Below, piece after piece: positions 6,925 through 14,918 of a stretch of 31,489 bases of DNA. The DNA is taken from positions 1 through 31,489 of the forward strand of contig DGDD01000013.1 in assembly GCA_002385265.1 (NCBI GenBank), read 5' to 3'. A program made the position numbers and the translations under genes. The notes under the pieces are model-generated. The model ran no database searches, was not told the DNA's origin, and saw nothing but the letters and a program-made list of their open reading frames with translations. Source of the DNA: Chitinophagaceae bacterium UBA3961. Lineage in GTDB: Bacteria > Bacteroidota > Bacteroidia > Chitinophagales > Chitinophagaceae. The number at the start of each line of letters is the position of its first letter. Positions within the stretch are counted from its first letter, which is position 1.

Positions 6925-8525
6925 TGAAAAAATCAATTTTTTTGCTTGCCGGTTTCTTAGTAATTGCAACTCAAAGTAAGAGCCAATTGGTTACCGGAGA
7001 AAACACTGCTGTTACTTCCACTGAATCGGGTAAAGTACGTGGATACATTCACAACACTATTTACACTTACAAAGGCATTCCCTACGCAGAGGCAAAGCGT
7101 TTTGAAATGCCTAAAAAGCCAAAAGCTTGGACCGGTGTTCGAAGTTCAATGACTTATGGACCCGTTGCTCCTTTGATGACGCCAACTACTTCTGTACAAG
7201 ATGAAAGTGAATTTTTGTTTCACCACGATTGGGGCTATACCAGTGAAGATTGTTTGAGAATTAATGTATGGACGCCCGGGATCAACGATGGCAAAAAACG
7301 TCCTGTTTTGTTTTGGATCCATGGTGGTGGATTTACTGCCGGATCTTCACAAGAACTTCCTTCTTACGATGGAGAACAACTGGCCAAAAGAGGTGATGTT
7401 GTGGTAGTTTCTATAAACCACCGCTTAAACATCTTAGGCTTTTTAGATCTTTCTGCCTTCGATGAGAAATTCAAACATTCAGCAAACCTCAGCATCATTG
7501 ATATCCGTGCAGCACTTGAATGGGTAAAAGCAAATATTGCCAATTTTGGTGGCGATGCAGGCAATGTAACCATCTTCGGACAATCGGGTGGTGGTGCCAA
7601 AGTAAATGCGTTGATGGCAATGCCATCAGCAAAAGGATTGTTCCACAAAGCGATCAATCAAAGCGGTGCTTTTAAAACCACCATGCGCGAAAAAGCAGTT
7701 ACGCAACAAGTGGGAGCTCATGTGCTTCGCCTCTTAAATTTTGGACCTTCACAAGTAGACAGCTTGCAGAAAGTTCCTTATGATAAACTTGTAGCCGCAG
7801 GCGACAAAGCTTGGAAAATTGTAAATGATAGCTTGGCCAAAGCCGGTAAAGGTGCAGCCGGATTAGGTGGCGGATGGTCTCCAAGCCTCGACGGTGAAGA
7901 CCTGCCTTACCAGCCTTTTAGCAAAGAGGCAATGGAACTTTCAAAAGATGTTCCTTTATTGATCGGAACTGTAAAGAACGAATTCATGACCTCCTTGTTC
8001 ACCAATATGTCGAATGCTACCGAAGAGCAAATCAACACCTTCATAAAAAATAGGTATAAAGACAAGGCCGACGCTTATATCAAAGCAGTAAAAAAAGCGT
8101 ATCCCAACGACACCAAACCTTCCGATTTAATTGATGTTGATGCGATGTTTCGACCGGGTTCTGTAGAACAAGCCAATTTAAAGAGCACTTTAAATGCAGC
8201 TCCTGTTTATATGTATTTGTTTACGTGGCAATCACCCGTAATGGACGGTAAATTCAAAGCATTCCATTGTATGGAATTGCCTTTTGTATTCAACAATATT
8301 GACAGATGTGAAGAAATGACCGGAGGTGGTAAAGATGCAAAAGCGTTGGCGGCAAAAATGAGTGATGCTTGGATACAATTCGCTCGCACCGGAAATCCTA
8401 ATCACAAAGGCCTACCAAAATGGCCTGCTTACGATGCAAAAGCCACACCCACCATGCACTTCAACAATGTATGCGAAGTAAAACCTCAAATGGACAAAGA
8501 ACTCTTTGACCTCCTATCCAACTAA
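6924..8525 (+). CDS. Exported type-B carboxylesterase/lipase
   Basis: 533-residue alpha/beta hydrolase of the carboxylesterase B (COesterase) family. It has a signal peptide (MKKSIFLLAGFLVIATQSKSQ, cut near residue 20). Family signature SEDCLRINVW is at 107-116 and oxyanion-hole motif HGGGF at 133-137. The nucleophile elbow FGQSGGG gives Ser221 and replaces the more common GESAG. Glu353 in GTVKNEF and His448 in FHCMELPF complete the triad. It should hydrolyse carboxylic esters in the periplasm or outside the cell; substrate unknown, possibly plant or microbial esters. A perfect palindrome covers its start codon, and it is divergent from a Nudix-type regulator, so it is probably regulated. A strong terminator follows. 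Confidence 0.94.
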   Translation: MKKSIFLLAGFLVIATQSKSQLVTGENTAVTSTESGKVRGYIHNTIYTYKGIPYAEAKRFEMPKKPKAWTGVRSSMTYGPVAPLMTPTTSVQDESEFLFHHDWGYTSEDCLRINVWTPGINDGKKRPVLFWIHGGGFTAGSSQELPSYDGEQLAKRGDVVVVSINHRLNILGFLDLSAFDEKFKHSANLSIIDIRAALEWVKANIANFGGDAGNVTIFGQSGGGAKVNALMAMPSAKGLFHKAINQSGAFKTTMREKAVTQQVGAHVLRLLNFGPSQVDSLQKVPYDKLVAAGDKAWKIVNDSLAKAGKGAAGLGGGWSPSLDGEDLPYQPFSKEAMELSKDVPLLIGTVKNEFMTSLFTNMSNATEEQINTFIKNRYKDKADAYIKAVKKAYPNDTKPSDLIDVDAMFRPGSVEQANLKSTLNAAPVYMYLFTWQSPVMDGKFKAFHCMELPFVFNNIDRCEEMTGGGKDAKALAAKMSDAWIQFARTGNPNHKGLPKWPAYDAKATPTMHFNNVCEVKPQMDKELFDLLSN

Positions 8526-8546
8526 AAAACAGCAATACACCTTAGG

Positions 8547-8580
8547 AAGGCACTTCAGTTTTGAAGTGCCTTTTTTATTT
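8547..8580 (+). terminator. Intrinsic terminator after the carboxylesterase
   Basis: Perfect 11-bp stem AAGGCACTTCA / TGAAGTGCCTT with a 4-nt loop (8547-8572), followed by a T-rich tail. It separates the esterase from the transporter-trehalase genes. Confidence 0.9.
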
Positions 8581-8640
8581 CACCGGTTTACTTTATAAAT
8601 TTTTTAGTTTCTCTTATCTTTAATCAATACTCAACTGCAT

Positions 8641-9873
8641 ATGAAACAAGCCAAACTAACGATCTCTCTATTTCTCAACTATTTTATATTCGCCATTTTA
8701 CTAAACAGTGTAGGAACGGTCATTCTACAAGTGCAAAAAAACTTTGGCGTTTCCGAAACCGGCGCCAGCGTACTCGAAGGATTCAAAGATCTTAGCATCG
8801 CCATTAGCTCCTTTCTTATTGCCTCGTTTATTGTTCGAATTGGATATAAGCGAGCGATGCAGCTTGCTTTGTTGATGGTTACATTGATGTGCTTGCTGAT
8901 GCCATCTATTCCCGCATTTTGGAGTGTGAAATTGTTATTTGCTTGCATTGGAGTTGGCTTTGCACTAATAAAAATAACCGTATTTGCCACTATTGGCTTA
9001 TTGGTGAACAATGAGAAAGAACACTCAAGCTTTATGAACTATCTCGAAAGCTTCTTTATGATTGGCGTATTAACCGGAGGTTTCATTTTCGCTTACTTTG
9101 TAGACGACACCAACCCTTTGTCAACAGAATGGTTTAAAGTATACTACCTACTCGGAGGATTGTCATTACTCGCCCTGATCTTATTATCGAGCTCTATCAT
9201 AGATGAATCAGCTATTGCAAGCGCAAAGCAAAGACGTTTGAGCAATGACTTCGTAGACATGATCAAACTCATTGGCCTTCCTGTAGTATTGGTTTTTATT
9301 GTAAATGCATTTTTATATGTTTTGATAGAACAAAGTATCATGAGTTGGCTGCCAACATTCAACAATAAAGTATTGCAATTGCCCACTGCTCTTAGCATTC
9401 AAATGGCAACTATCTTAGCCGCAAGCACGGCTCTAGGCAGATTTACAGCTGGCGTTGTTTTAAAAAAGATAAACTGGTATTTAGTAGTAGTGGTGTGTTT
9501 GATAGTAGCAGCCGGATTGGTACTTGTGTCGATGCCAATGGCCAATGCCGCTAAAGGAAAACCGGTGACCGGTTGGTCGGATGCGCCGTTAGTGGCTTAT
9601 CTGTTCCCTTTCATCGGGTTTCTGTTGGCGCCAATTTATCCGGCTATCAACTCAGTTATTCTCTCTACACTACCAAAGGAAAAACATGCGCCGATGAGCG
9701 GTCTGATCGTAGTGTTTTCAGCATTAGGTGGCACTACCGGATCAATCATTACGGGAACCGTGTTTCATCACTTTGATGGACAAACCGCCTTTTATTTTTC
9801 CTTGATTCCAATTGGTATATTGATTGTTTTCTTAACCCTATTCAGAAGCATTCGCAACAAAATGACTGTATAA
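8641..9873 (+). CDS. MFS transporter, FHS/FucP-like, probable sugar importer
   Basis: 410-residue inner-membrane protein with about 12 hydrophobic segments. Loop 2-3 carries VRIGYKRAMQLAL (MFS motif-A-like) and the second half GRFTAGVVLKKINWY. Overall pattern and the LAPIYPAINSVILSTLPKEKHAPMSG segment resemble the fucose-galactose-hexose:H+ symporter group. The stop TAA is followed without any gap by the ATG of the trehalase gene, so the two are translationally coupled. This points to import of trehalose, or of glucose released from it. Upstream, TATCTTTA (8615-8622) is a near match to the -7 box. Substrate is inferred from context only. Confidence 0.88.
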   Translation: MKQAKLTISLFLNYFIFAILLNSVGTVILQVQKNFGVSETGASVLEGFKDLSIAISSFLIASFIVRIGYKRAMQLALLMVTLMCLLMPSIPAFWSVKLLFACIGVGFALIKITVFATIGLLVNNEKEHSSFMNYLESFFMIGVLTGGFIFAYFVDDTNPLSTEWFKVYYLLGGLSLLALILLSSSIIDESAIASAKQRRLSNDFVDMIKLIGLPVVLVFIVNAFLYVLIEQSIMSWLPTFNNKVLQLPTALSIQMATILAASTALGRFTAGVVLKKINWYLVVVVCLIVAAGLVLVSMPMANAAKGKPVTGWSDAPLVAYLFPFIGFLLAPIYPAINSVILSTLPKEKHAPMSGLIVVFSALGGTTGSIITGTVFHHFDGQTAFYFSLIPIGILIVFLTLFRSIRNKMTV

Positions 9874-11340
9874 ATGAGAGATCATACAACTTTAGACGAG
9901 CTATTCAATACAATTCAATTGTCGGGACTTTTTCCTGATAGTAAAACATTTTGCGACTCCATCCCTAAAGTTTCACTTGAAGAATTGCAAGTTGCTTTCA
10001 CAACTATGAGTAAGCAAAGCAATTTTAATACCGCTGAATTTGTAGCAACTTACTTTACCCTTCCCGAGAAAGCCGGGGCCGTTGAACCATCAGATCAAGC
10101 TGCTTCCGTAGAAGAACATATTGAGCGATTGTGGAAGAATTTATACCGAGACCCTTCCCCTGAAAATACCGGAACTCTTTTAGCGCTCCCGAATTCCTAC
10201 ATAGTACCTGGTGGGCGCTTTGGAGAAATCTATTATTGGGATAGCTATTTTACCATGTTGGGTTTGAAAGTGTCGAATAGAGTAAGCATGATAGAAGATA
10301 TGGTAAAAAATTTCGCTCATTTTATAAGTACTTATGGATTCATCCCTAACGGAAATCGTTCCTACTATTTAACTAGAAGTCAGCCTCCTTTCTTTGGTTT
10401 AATGGTTCAACTATTAGCGTCCATTAAAGGTTCAAGCGTTTACAATGAGTATCGAAACGTTCTTGAAAAAGAGTACGAATTCTGGATGGAAAAAGGTTCA
10501 GCAATTGAAATTGAACCAACGAAACAGCTAAATAGGTATTGGGACAGTGCCACTACACCCCGACCTGAAGCATATAAAGAAGACATGCATCTGGCCAATT
10601 CGAGCCATCAACCCAAAGGGGAACTCTATCGTCATATTCGAGCGGCTGCCGCATCGGGTTGGGACTTCTCAACGCGCTGGTTCGAAAATGGAAATGATTT
10701 CTCAAGCATCACTACCACCAATATTATTCCTGTTGACCTGAACGTATTGCTATATCAGTTGGAACATATTTTAAGCGATGCTTTTGCTCAAACCGACGAT
10801 TTAGACAAAGCTGTCTTTTATGCAGGTGCCGCTGAAATAAGAAAAGAGTTGATTGAAAAATATTGTTGGAATGAATCGTTGCAAACTTATACAGATTACA
10901 ACTTCAAAGAAGGCAAATCAACCGGAATCGTTTCTGCAGCCATGCTCTTCCCTTTATTTGCAGAACTTTGTGACGCAGATCGAGCGAGAAGCGTATTAAA
11001 AACCGCAAAAGAGCAGTTGCTCAAAGACGGTGGTTTACTTACCACCACACGAAACAGCGGGCAACAGTGGGATGCACCTAATGGTTGGGCACCTTTGCAG
11101 TGGGTTGGCTTTCTAGCTGCCTTACATTATAATGATAACGAACTTGCAAAAGAAATTGGGAATCGATGGGTTGCCATTAATAGACAAGTATTTGCAAGAA
11201 CCGGCAAAATGATGGAGAAATACAATGTAGTGGATGTTTCGTTGGAAGCCGGAGGAGGAGAATATGAAGGACAAGACGGATTTGGTTGGACCAATGGTGT
11301 ATTTTTGGCCTTGAATGAAAAATTAGCAACACTAAAATAA
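9874..11340 (+). CDS. treF: alpha,alpha-trehalase, GH37, cytoplasmic
   Basis: 488-residue inverting glycoside hydrolase that splits trehalose into two glucose molecules. Both trehalase signatures are present: PGGRFGEIYYWDSY (112-125) and QWDAPNGWAP (398-407). The general acid is Asp264 in SGWDFSTRW and the base Glu448 in MMEKYNV, by analogy with E. coli Tre37A (Asp312, Glu496). The Gly-rich GGGEYEGQDGFGWTNG loop is at about 460-475. There is no signal peptide, so it should act in the cytoplasm, matching a transporter gene directly upstream with zero spacing. A VOC-family gene follows after 6 bp. The symbol treF is by analogy to the cytoplasmic enzyme. Confidence 0.96.
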   Translation: MRDHTTLDELFNTIQLSGLFPDSKTFCDSIPKVSLEELQVAFTTMSKQSNFNTAEFVATYFTLPEKAGAVEPSDQAASVEEHIERLWKNLYRDPSPENTGTLLALPNSYIVPGGRFGEIYYWDSYFTMLGLKVSNRVSMIEDMVKNFAHFISTYGFIPNGNRSYYLTRSQPPFFGLMVQLLASIKGSSVYNEYRNVLEKEYEFWMEKGSAIEIEPTKQLNRYWDSATTPRPEAYKEDMHLANSSHQPKGELYRHIRAAAASGWDFSTRWFENGNDFSSITTTNIIPVDLNVLLYQLEHILSDAFAQTDDLDKAVFYAGAAEIRKELIEKYCWNESLQTYTDYNFKEGKSTGIVSAAMLFPLFAELCDADRARSVLKTAKEQLLKDGGLLTTTRNSGQQWDAPNGWAPLQWVGFLAALHYNDNELAKEIGNRWVAINRQVFARTGKMMEKYNVVDVSLEAGGGEYEGQDGFGWTNGVFLALNEKLATLK

Positions 11341-11346
11341 ACGATT

Positions 11347-11691
11347 ATGTCTTTACTCGCTGCTGTACCTATTCTTGCCTACTTAAACAAAGAAGAAACA
11401 GTTGCTTTCTATACCAATTTAAAATTTGAAGTAAATGCTGTATGGGATGGCTATATTATGTGTAGCAGAGATGAAATTGAAATTCATTTGTGGCAATGCA
11501 ATGATCCTGAGATCCCAAAGAATACCGGTTGCTATGTTAGAGTAAACAAAATTGAAGGGTTGAATGATGAATGCACACTATTGGGATGCGTTCATCCTAA
11601 TGGCGCACTTGAAGACAAGCCTTGGGGCATGCGTCAATTCAGCATTCTCGACAATAGCGGTAATATCATTCACTTTGGTCAACGCTTATAA
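11347..11691 (+). CDS. VOC-family protein, bleomycin-resistance-like
   Basis: 114-residue single-domain vicinal-oxygen-chelate protein with the beta-alpha-beta-beta-beta pattern: AAVPILAYLNKEETVAFYTN, then IEIHLWQCNDPEIPKNTGCYVRV, and PWGMRQFSILDNSGNIIHFGQ at the end. The pattern PWGxxEFxxxDPxGNxIxFG is common to bleomycin-binding and related VOC proteins. Such proteins can bind bleomycin-type antibiotics as dimers, but many members have other or unknown roles. It starts 6 bp after trehalase, so it is probably co-transcribed; a link to trehalose is not evident. Its stop overlaps the convergent glycosyltransferase gene by 6 bp. Confidence 0.85.
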   Translation: MSLLAAVPILAYLNKEETVAFYTNLKFEVNAVWDGYIMCSRDEIEIHLWQCNDPEIPKNTGCYVRVNKIEGLNDECTLLGCVHPNGALEDKPWGMRQFSILDNSGNIIHFGQRL

Positions 11692-12594
11692 CTGAGCGGA
11701 AACAGGAGCGGTTACCAGTGCCAATCGCTTCCAAGCGTTCTTAAGTTTTACAGATAAACTCAATCGAGGTTCTACTAACTGGCCATCGAAGGGCAATCCG
11801 CGTTTTAGATAGTATTTGGTAAAGGTACTTGCACTAATACCCCATTTAGATAAGAATTGATAATGACCTTTGTTTCTTTTTATTTTTTTGGTTGAAACGG
11901 AGCCAAAATGATAGGCCCTCGACTCGGATACGCCTTTGAAATAGCGCACTCCTGCTTGCCACAACTTCATAGAAAAATCGGGATCTGAGTACATACCGGG
12001 AGAAAATTCGGTACTGTAACCACCAACGGCCTCCCAAAGTTTGCGGTGAACAATATTGGGAGGCCAGGTGGCCCCTAGCCAATCAGAGCCTTTCAATTTG
12101 TTGTAGTTGGAAAGTAGCCCGTATTCATCAAAGTCTTTTGGTGTACTACCAAAATTCGCTGATATGAAACAGTTGTTATTTGAATTGGGTTCAATAGCCG
12201 TGCCTGAAAGGAAGAAATGATCGTGACCAATTTTTTGAATCTCTCGCACAAGGTGCAAATCCCATTCAGGACAGAGGTACATATCATCGTTCAAAAAAAC
12301 GATGTAATTGGTGTTTGCCAAAGCTGCGGCAGAATTCACGGCATAGCAAATACCAATATTGTTAGAACTGTATGTAAATGAAATGTCAGGTTGAGAGATG
12401 GCCCAAGGCAGCGTACCATCCTTTCCTTCATTGATATGGAGGATGATCTGATGCTTCAACGAAGAATTCTTGCGGATGCTTTTAACACATAACTGCAAGT
12501 ATTCGAGGTTGTTCCAAGTTGGAATTACAATCGAGAAAACAGCATTGCTGCCCTCCGGAACTTGCTTTGAGTGTATGGGTGAAGAATGCATCAT
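11686..12594 (-). CDS. Glycosyltransferase family 2 protein
   Basis: 302-residue GT-A fold transferase. SIVIPTWNN at 21-29 is the nucleotide-binding start, NNIGICYAVNSAA lies at about 78-90, and LNDDMYL (Asp103, Asp104) is the DXD motif that holds the metal and sugar nucleotide. YSDPDFSMKLWQAG at about 202-215 matches the acceptor-side ED/D.S.K region of rhamnosyl- and other GT2 enzymes. There is no membrane segment, so it is cytoplasmic or peripheral. It stands alone, convergent to the VOC gene, not in a polysaccharide cluster. Donor and acceptor are unknown. Two adjacent ATG codons are possible starts. Confidence 0.9.
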   Translation of the reverse strand: MMHSSPIHSKQVPEGSNAVFSIVIPTWNNLEYLQLCVKSIRKNSSLKHQIILHINEGKDGTLPWAISQPDISFTYSSNNIGICYAVNSAAALANTNYIVFLNDDMYLCPEWDLHLVREIQKIGHDHFFLSGTAIEPNSNNNCFISANFGSTPKDFDEYGLLSNYNKLKGSDWLGATWPPNIVHRKLWEAVGGYSTEFSPGMYSDPDFSMKLWQAGVRYFKGVSESRAYHFGSVSTKKIKRNKGHYQFLSKWGISASTFTKYYLKRGLPFDGQLVEPRLSLSVKLKNAWKRLALVTAPVSAQL

Positions 12595-12892
12595 AAGCCA
12601 AATTTTACGGTTTTTCTAGTGCTTATTTTAACGGATGCATTTCTGAATAAAATGGTTGGGTAAAGCTGTAAGTGTTATTTCTACAATTATTTCCATCTAG
12701 TTTTATTCATAGAACCGGTCAACTGTGAAAAGCTCGAATGTTCTTTTGTTTGAAAGTTCATTTCGCTCACCTAATTTCTTTTAAGCAAAAAAGATGTGAA
12801 GAGAAGTTACTCTTTTAGTCAATTGAATTTCATCGTTTTCCATTTTCCCTTATCTTGCACGAAATATTATCTATAAATTTTATATCTACTTT
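12595..12892. other. Intergenic region between divergent genes
   Basis: A/T-rich stretch of 298 bp between the glycosyltransferase and the PepSY-like gene. A weak -7-like TATCTTGC lies at 12851-12858 in front of the plus-strand gene. I see no gene, strong hairpin or repeat here. Confidence 0.6.
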
Positions 12893-13402
12893 ATGAGCAG
12901 TAAAATGCAACATAACATGCGTGTTTGGCATCGGTATCTCGGGTATTTCTTGGCAGGTATTATGGCCATCTATGCGTTCAGCGGAATCATTATGATTTTC
13001 AGAACCACTGATTTTCTTAAGAAGGAGAAACTGATTGAAAAGACAGTAGCGGCCAATTTAAGCGCTGAAGATTTAGGAAAAGAAATAAAAATGCGCGATC
13101 TGAAATTCACGTCTTCCGAAGGAGAAGTTCAAAGCTTTAAAGACGGAACGTATAACAAAACGACCGGAGCAGTTTCTTACAAAGTAAAAGAGCTTCCTTT
13201 CATCATTAATAAGTTTACAAAACTTCACAAAGCAACCACGAAAGATCCATTGTTCTATTTGAATATTTTCTTTGGATTGGCTTTGTTGTTTTTTGTTGTT
13301 TCTTCCTTCTGGATGTTTCTCCCCAAAACTGCCATCTTTAAAAAGGGATTGTATTTTACCTTGGCGGGAATCATTCTCACATTAATTATGCTATTCGTTT
13401 AG
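12893..13402 (+). CDS. PepSY-associated TM-type membrane protein
   Basis: 169-residue membrane protein. It starts with NMRVWHRYLGYFLAGIMAIYAFSGIIMIFR, the typical first segment of PepSY_TM proteins (conserved WHR...G motif). Then follows a soluble domain (about 40-115, with VQSFKDGTYNKTTGAVSYKV resembling half of a PepSY unit) and two more hydrophobic helices (about 118-142 and 148-169). It is much shorter than the usual ~400-residue PepSY_TM reductase-like proteins. No partner gene such as a TonB receptor is adjacent. Start could also be Met5 or Met9. Function unknown; some relatives take part in iron acquisition. Confidence 0.78.
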   Translation: MSSKMQHNMRVWHRYLGYFLAGIMAIYAFSGIIMIFRTTDFLKKEKLIEKTVAANLSAEDLGKEIKMRDLKFTSSEGEVQSFKDGTYNKTTGAVSYKVKELPFIINKFTKLHKATTKDPLFYLNIFFGLALLFFVVSSFWMFLPKTAIFKKGLYFTLAGIILTLIMLFV

Positions 13403-13420
13403 CAGTATACACTACAACTT

Positions 13421-13460
13421 AAAAGCCTCCGTCATTTTTAATGAACGGAGGCTTTTTTTA
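13421..13460. terminator. Intrinsic terminator shared by two convergent genes
   Basis: AAAAGCCTCCGT...ACGGAGGCTTTT stem of 12 bp, extended by ATT/AAT pairs with a one-base bulge, followed by a T run on the plus strand. The minus-strand side has four T, so it may work in both directions. The TAA of the minus-strand gene (13458-13460) is at its edge. Confidence 0.85.
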
Positions 13461-13841
13461 TGATGCGGGTTCTTCGTTTAACGCTTTTTGTTTTCCAATC
13501 CAACCCAAGTGAGTATGTTCAAAAGCATCGTAATACTTCAAACCATATCCCATAAATCGGTCGAACGTAGAGTGTGATAAGAACACAAGTGCCAGTTTCA
13601 ATATCCATTCATTGGAATAATAATAACCTCCGAAGGCAAGCACAGCCAAAAAGCCTTGGTGATGGAGAATATTATAAACAATGGCTCCTGTTTTTTTAGA
13701 AAGAGCATATGCGGCAAAGCTAACATCCGGAACAAAAAACAATGCCAGATAAAACTTCCACTCGCCCGGAAACATGGTGAAATAAACATAGGAAAAAAGG
13801 AAGATCAATCCGCCTTGTTCCAGCTTTAGCAAATTACGCAT
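13458..13841 (-). CDS. DUF4260-family small membrane protein
   Basis: 127 residues with about four hydrophobic segments. Conserved blocks known from DUF4260 proteins are visible: FYLALFFVPDVSFAAYALS, KTGAIVYNILHHQG, and DRFMGYGLKYYDAFEHTHLGWIG near the C terminus. Function of the family is not known. The start lies 13 bp after the stop of the SRPBCC gene, so it is the third gene of a VOC-SRPBCC-DUF4260 operon. Clustered His residues (His60, His61, and the HTH motif near residue 110) might bind metal, but this is speculation. Confidence 0.83.
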   Translation of the reverse strand: MRNLLKLEQGGLIFLFSYVYFTMFPGEWKFYLALFFVPDVSFAAYALSKKTGAIVYNILHHQGFLAVLAFGGYYYSNEWILKLALVFLSHSTFDRFMGYGLKYYDAFEHTHLGWIGKQKALNEEPAS

Positions 13842-13854
13842 GTATATGATTGTA

Positions 13855-14379
13855 TTATTTTTCTAACAAGTCTTTTAAACGACTCAGGCCAAAAGCAAAA
13901 TCATTCCCTACACCTTCTTCTATCTTTATGAAAAGCTTTATGAAATTCATCGGATAATTCATTTTGCCCTCAAAACCCCAACTTACTTTAGTAGCCTGAT
14001 CACTTATCGCTTCGGTGGTCATTTTTGCCTTCGCTATACTTTTAAATGGCTTAATGAATCGCAATTCTGAATCAATCGATTTTCCTTCTACAATGGCTAG
14101 TATTTCTTGTTCACCCTGACCAACTTGCTTGTTTCCTTCCCACGCACTCACAAACCCTACGGTTCCATCTTCTCCTTTATACGATTTCTTCATGTTGGGA
14201 TCCATCGTATTCCACTTACTATAAAGGTCTTGATTTTTTAGCTGTTTGATAAAATCAAAAACTTCGGGTAAGGGTTTATTGATAATTACTTCTCTGGTGG
14301 CCTTCATATCACGGCTCACAAATAATGCCACAATAGCGATGGCAGCTAGAATTCCTAAAATAATATATAAAACTATCAT
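13855..14379 (-). CDS. SRPBCC-family (START-like) protein with N-terminal membrane anchor
   Basis: 174 residues. A hydrophobic helix (about 2-21) is followed by an SRPBCC/polyketide-cyclase-like domain: ATREVIINKPLPEVFDFIKQLKNQDLYSKWNTMDPNM is the typical beta1-alpha1-alpha2 opening, and KVSWGFEGKMNYPMNFIKLFIKIEEGVGNDFAFGLSRLKDLLE the C-terminal beta strand and long helix. These domains bind hydrophobic ligands in a deep cavity; ligand unknown. It lies 10 bp downstream of a VOC gene and 13 bp upstream of the DUF4260 gene. VOC and SRPBCC genes often travel together in Bacteroidota, which may reflect a shared small-molecule response. Confidence 0.88.
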   Translation of the reverse strand: MIVLYIILGILAAIAIVALFVSRDMKATREVIINKPLPEVFDFIKQLKNQDLYSKWNTMDPNMKKSYKGEDGTVGFVSAWEGNKQVGQGEQEILAIVEGKSIDSELRFIKPFKSIAKAKMTTEAISDQATKVSWGFEGKMNYPMNFIKLFIKIEEGVGNDFAFGLSRLKDLLEK

Positions 14380-14389
14380 AGTGATCTAT

Positions 14390-14788
14390 TTAAAGGTTCA
14401 AGTATTTAGCTGGCACATTGTGGAGTGCAATTCTATTGCCTTCGGTATCAATAAAAACAGCCATATCACCATATTCTTCAGAGATGGTTGTTTTGGGCAT
14501 CATTATTTTTCCGCCGGCCGCCTCTACTCTATCTAATATGATGGAGCAGTCGGGATTTCCATTCAAATACAGCAATGGACCATCGGTAGCAGAAGGCTTA
14601 TGAAAACCATCTGTTTGAATCAATGTACCTCCAACCTGTGTCATGGGGTCTTCCAAAGGAAACATACGCATTTTCATTTCTCCAAAATCCATTGCCTGCA
14701 TTTTCATTTGGAAAATGGTTTCGTAAAAAAGCTGCGCTCTGTTGATATCAGTAGTAGGTATTTCAAACCAACTAATAGCATTTTTCAT
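14390..14788 (-). CDS. VOC-family protein (glyoxalase-like)
   Basis: 132-residue two-module VOC protein: ISWFEIPTTDINRAQLFYETIFQMKM is the standard first beta-alpha unit, and GGKIMMPKTTISEEYGDMAVFIDTEGNRIALHN the second. The WFEIPxxDxxRAxxFYxxxF motif is shared with many bacterial proteins annotated as glyoxalase or bleomycin-resistance, mostly of unknown activity. Candidate metal ligands are Glu9 and the Glu of DTEGN. First gene of the VOC-SRPBCC-DUF4260 operon. A start codon is clear, with no SD, as usual here. Confidence 0.9.
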   Translation of the reverse strand: MKNAISWFEIPTTDINRAQLFYETIFQMKMQAMDFGEMKMRMFPLEDPMTQVGGTLIQTDGFHKPSATDGPLLYLNGNPDCSIILDRVEAAGGKIMMPKTTISEEYGDMAVFIDTEGNRIALHNVPAKYLNL

Positions 14789-14918
14789 ATTGCAATTGTT
14801 TAAGTTTTAAAGACCACTAAGGTCAATAAAAAAAACAAAACCACCAGAAATCCACGATCCCGTTCGTATAAAAAATGGTTTTTATGTATCTTCCCTACCA
14901 AACCCGATCAGTTGCCAT

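Noticed and set aside
6856..6969. N-terminal extension of the Nudix regulator to 6969
   Set aside because: It would cover the divergent promoter, the palindrome and the esterase start; the domain begins properly at MAKFDGKQ.
7364..7657. Open frame antisense to the carboxylesterase
   Set aside because: Shadow of the strong coding pattern on the plus strand; no start context or domain. The same holds for other antisense frames inside the clear genes.
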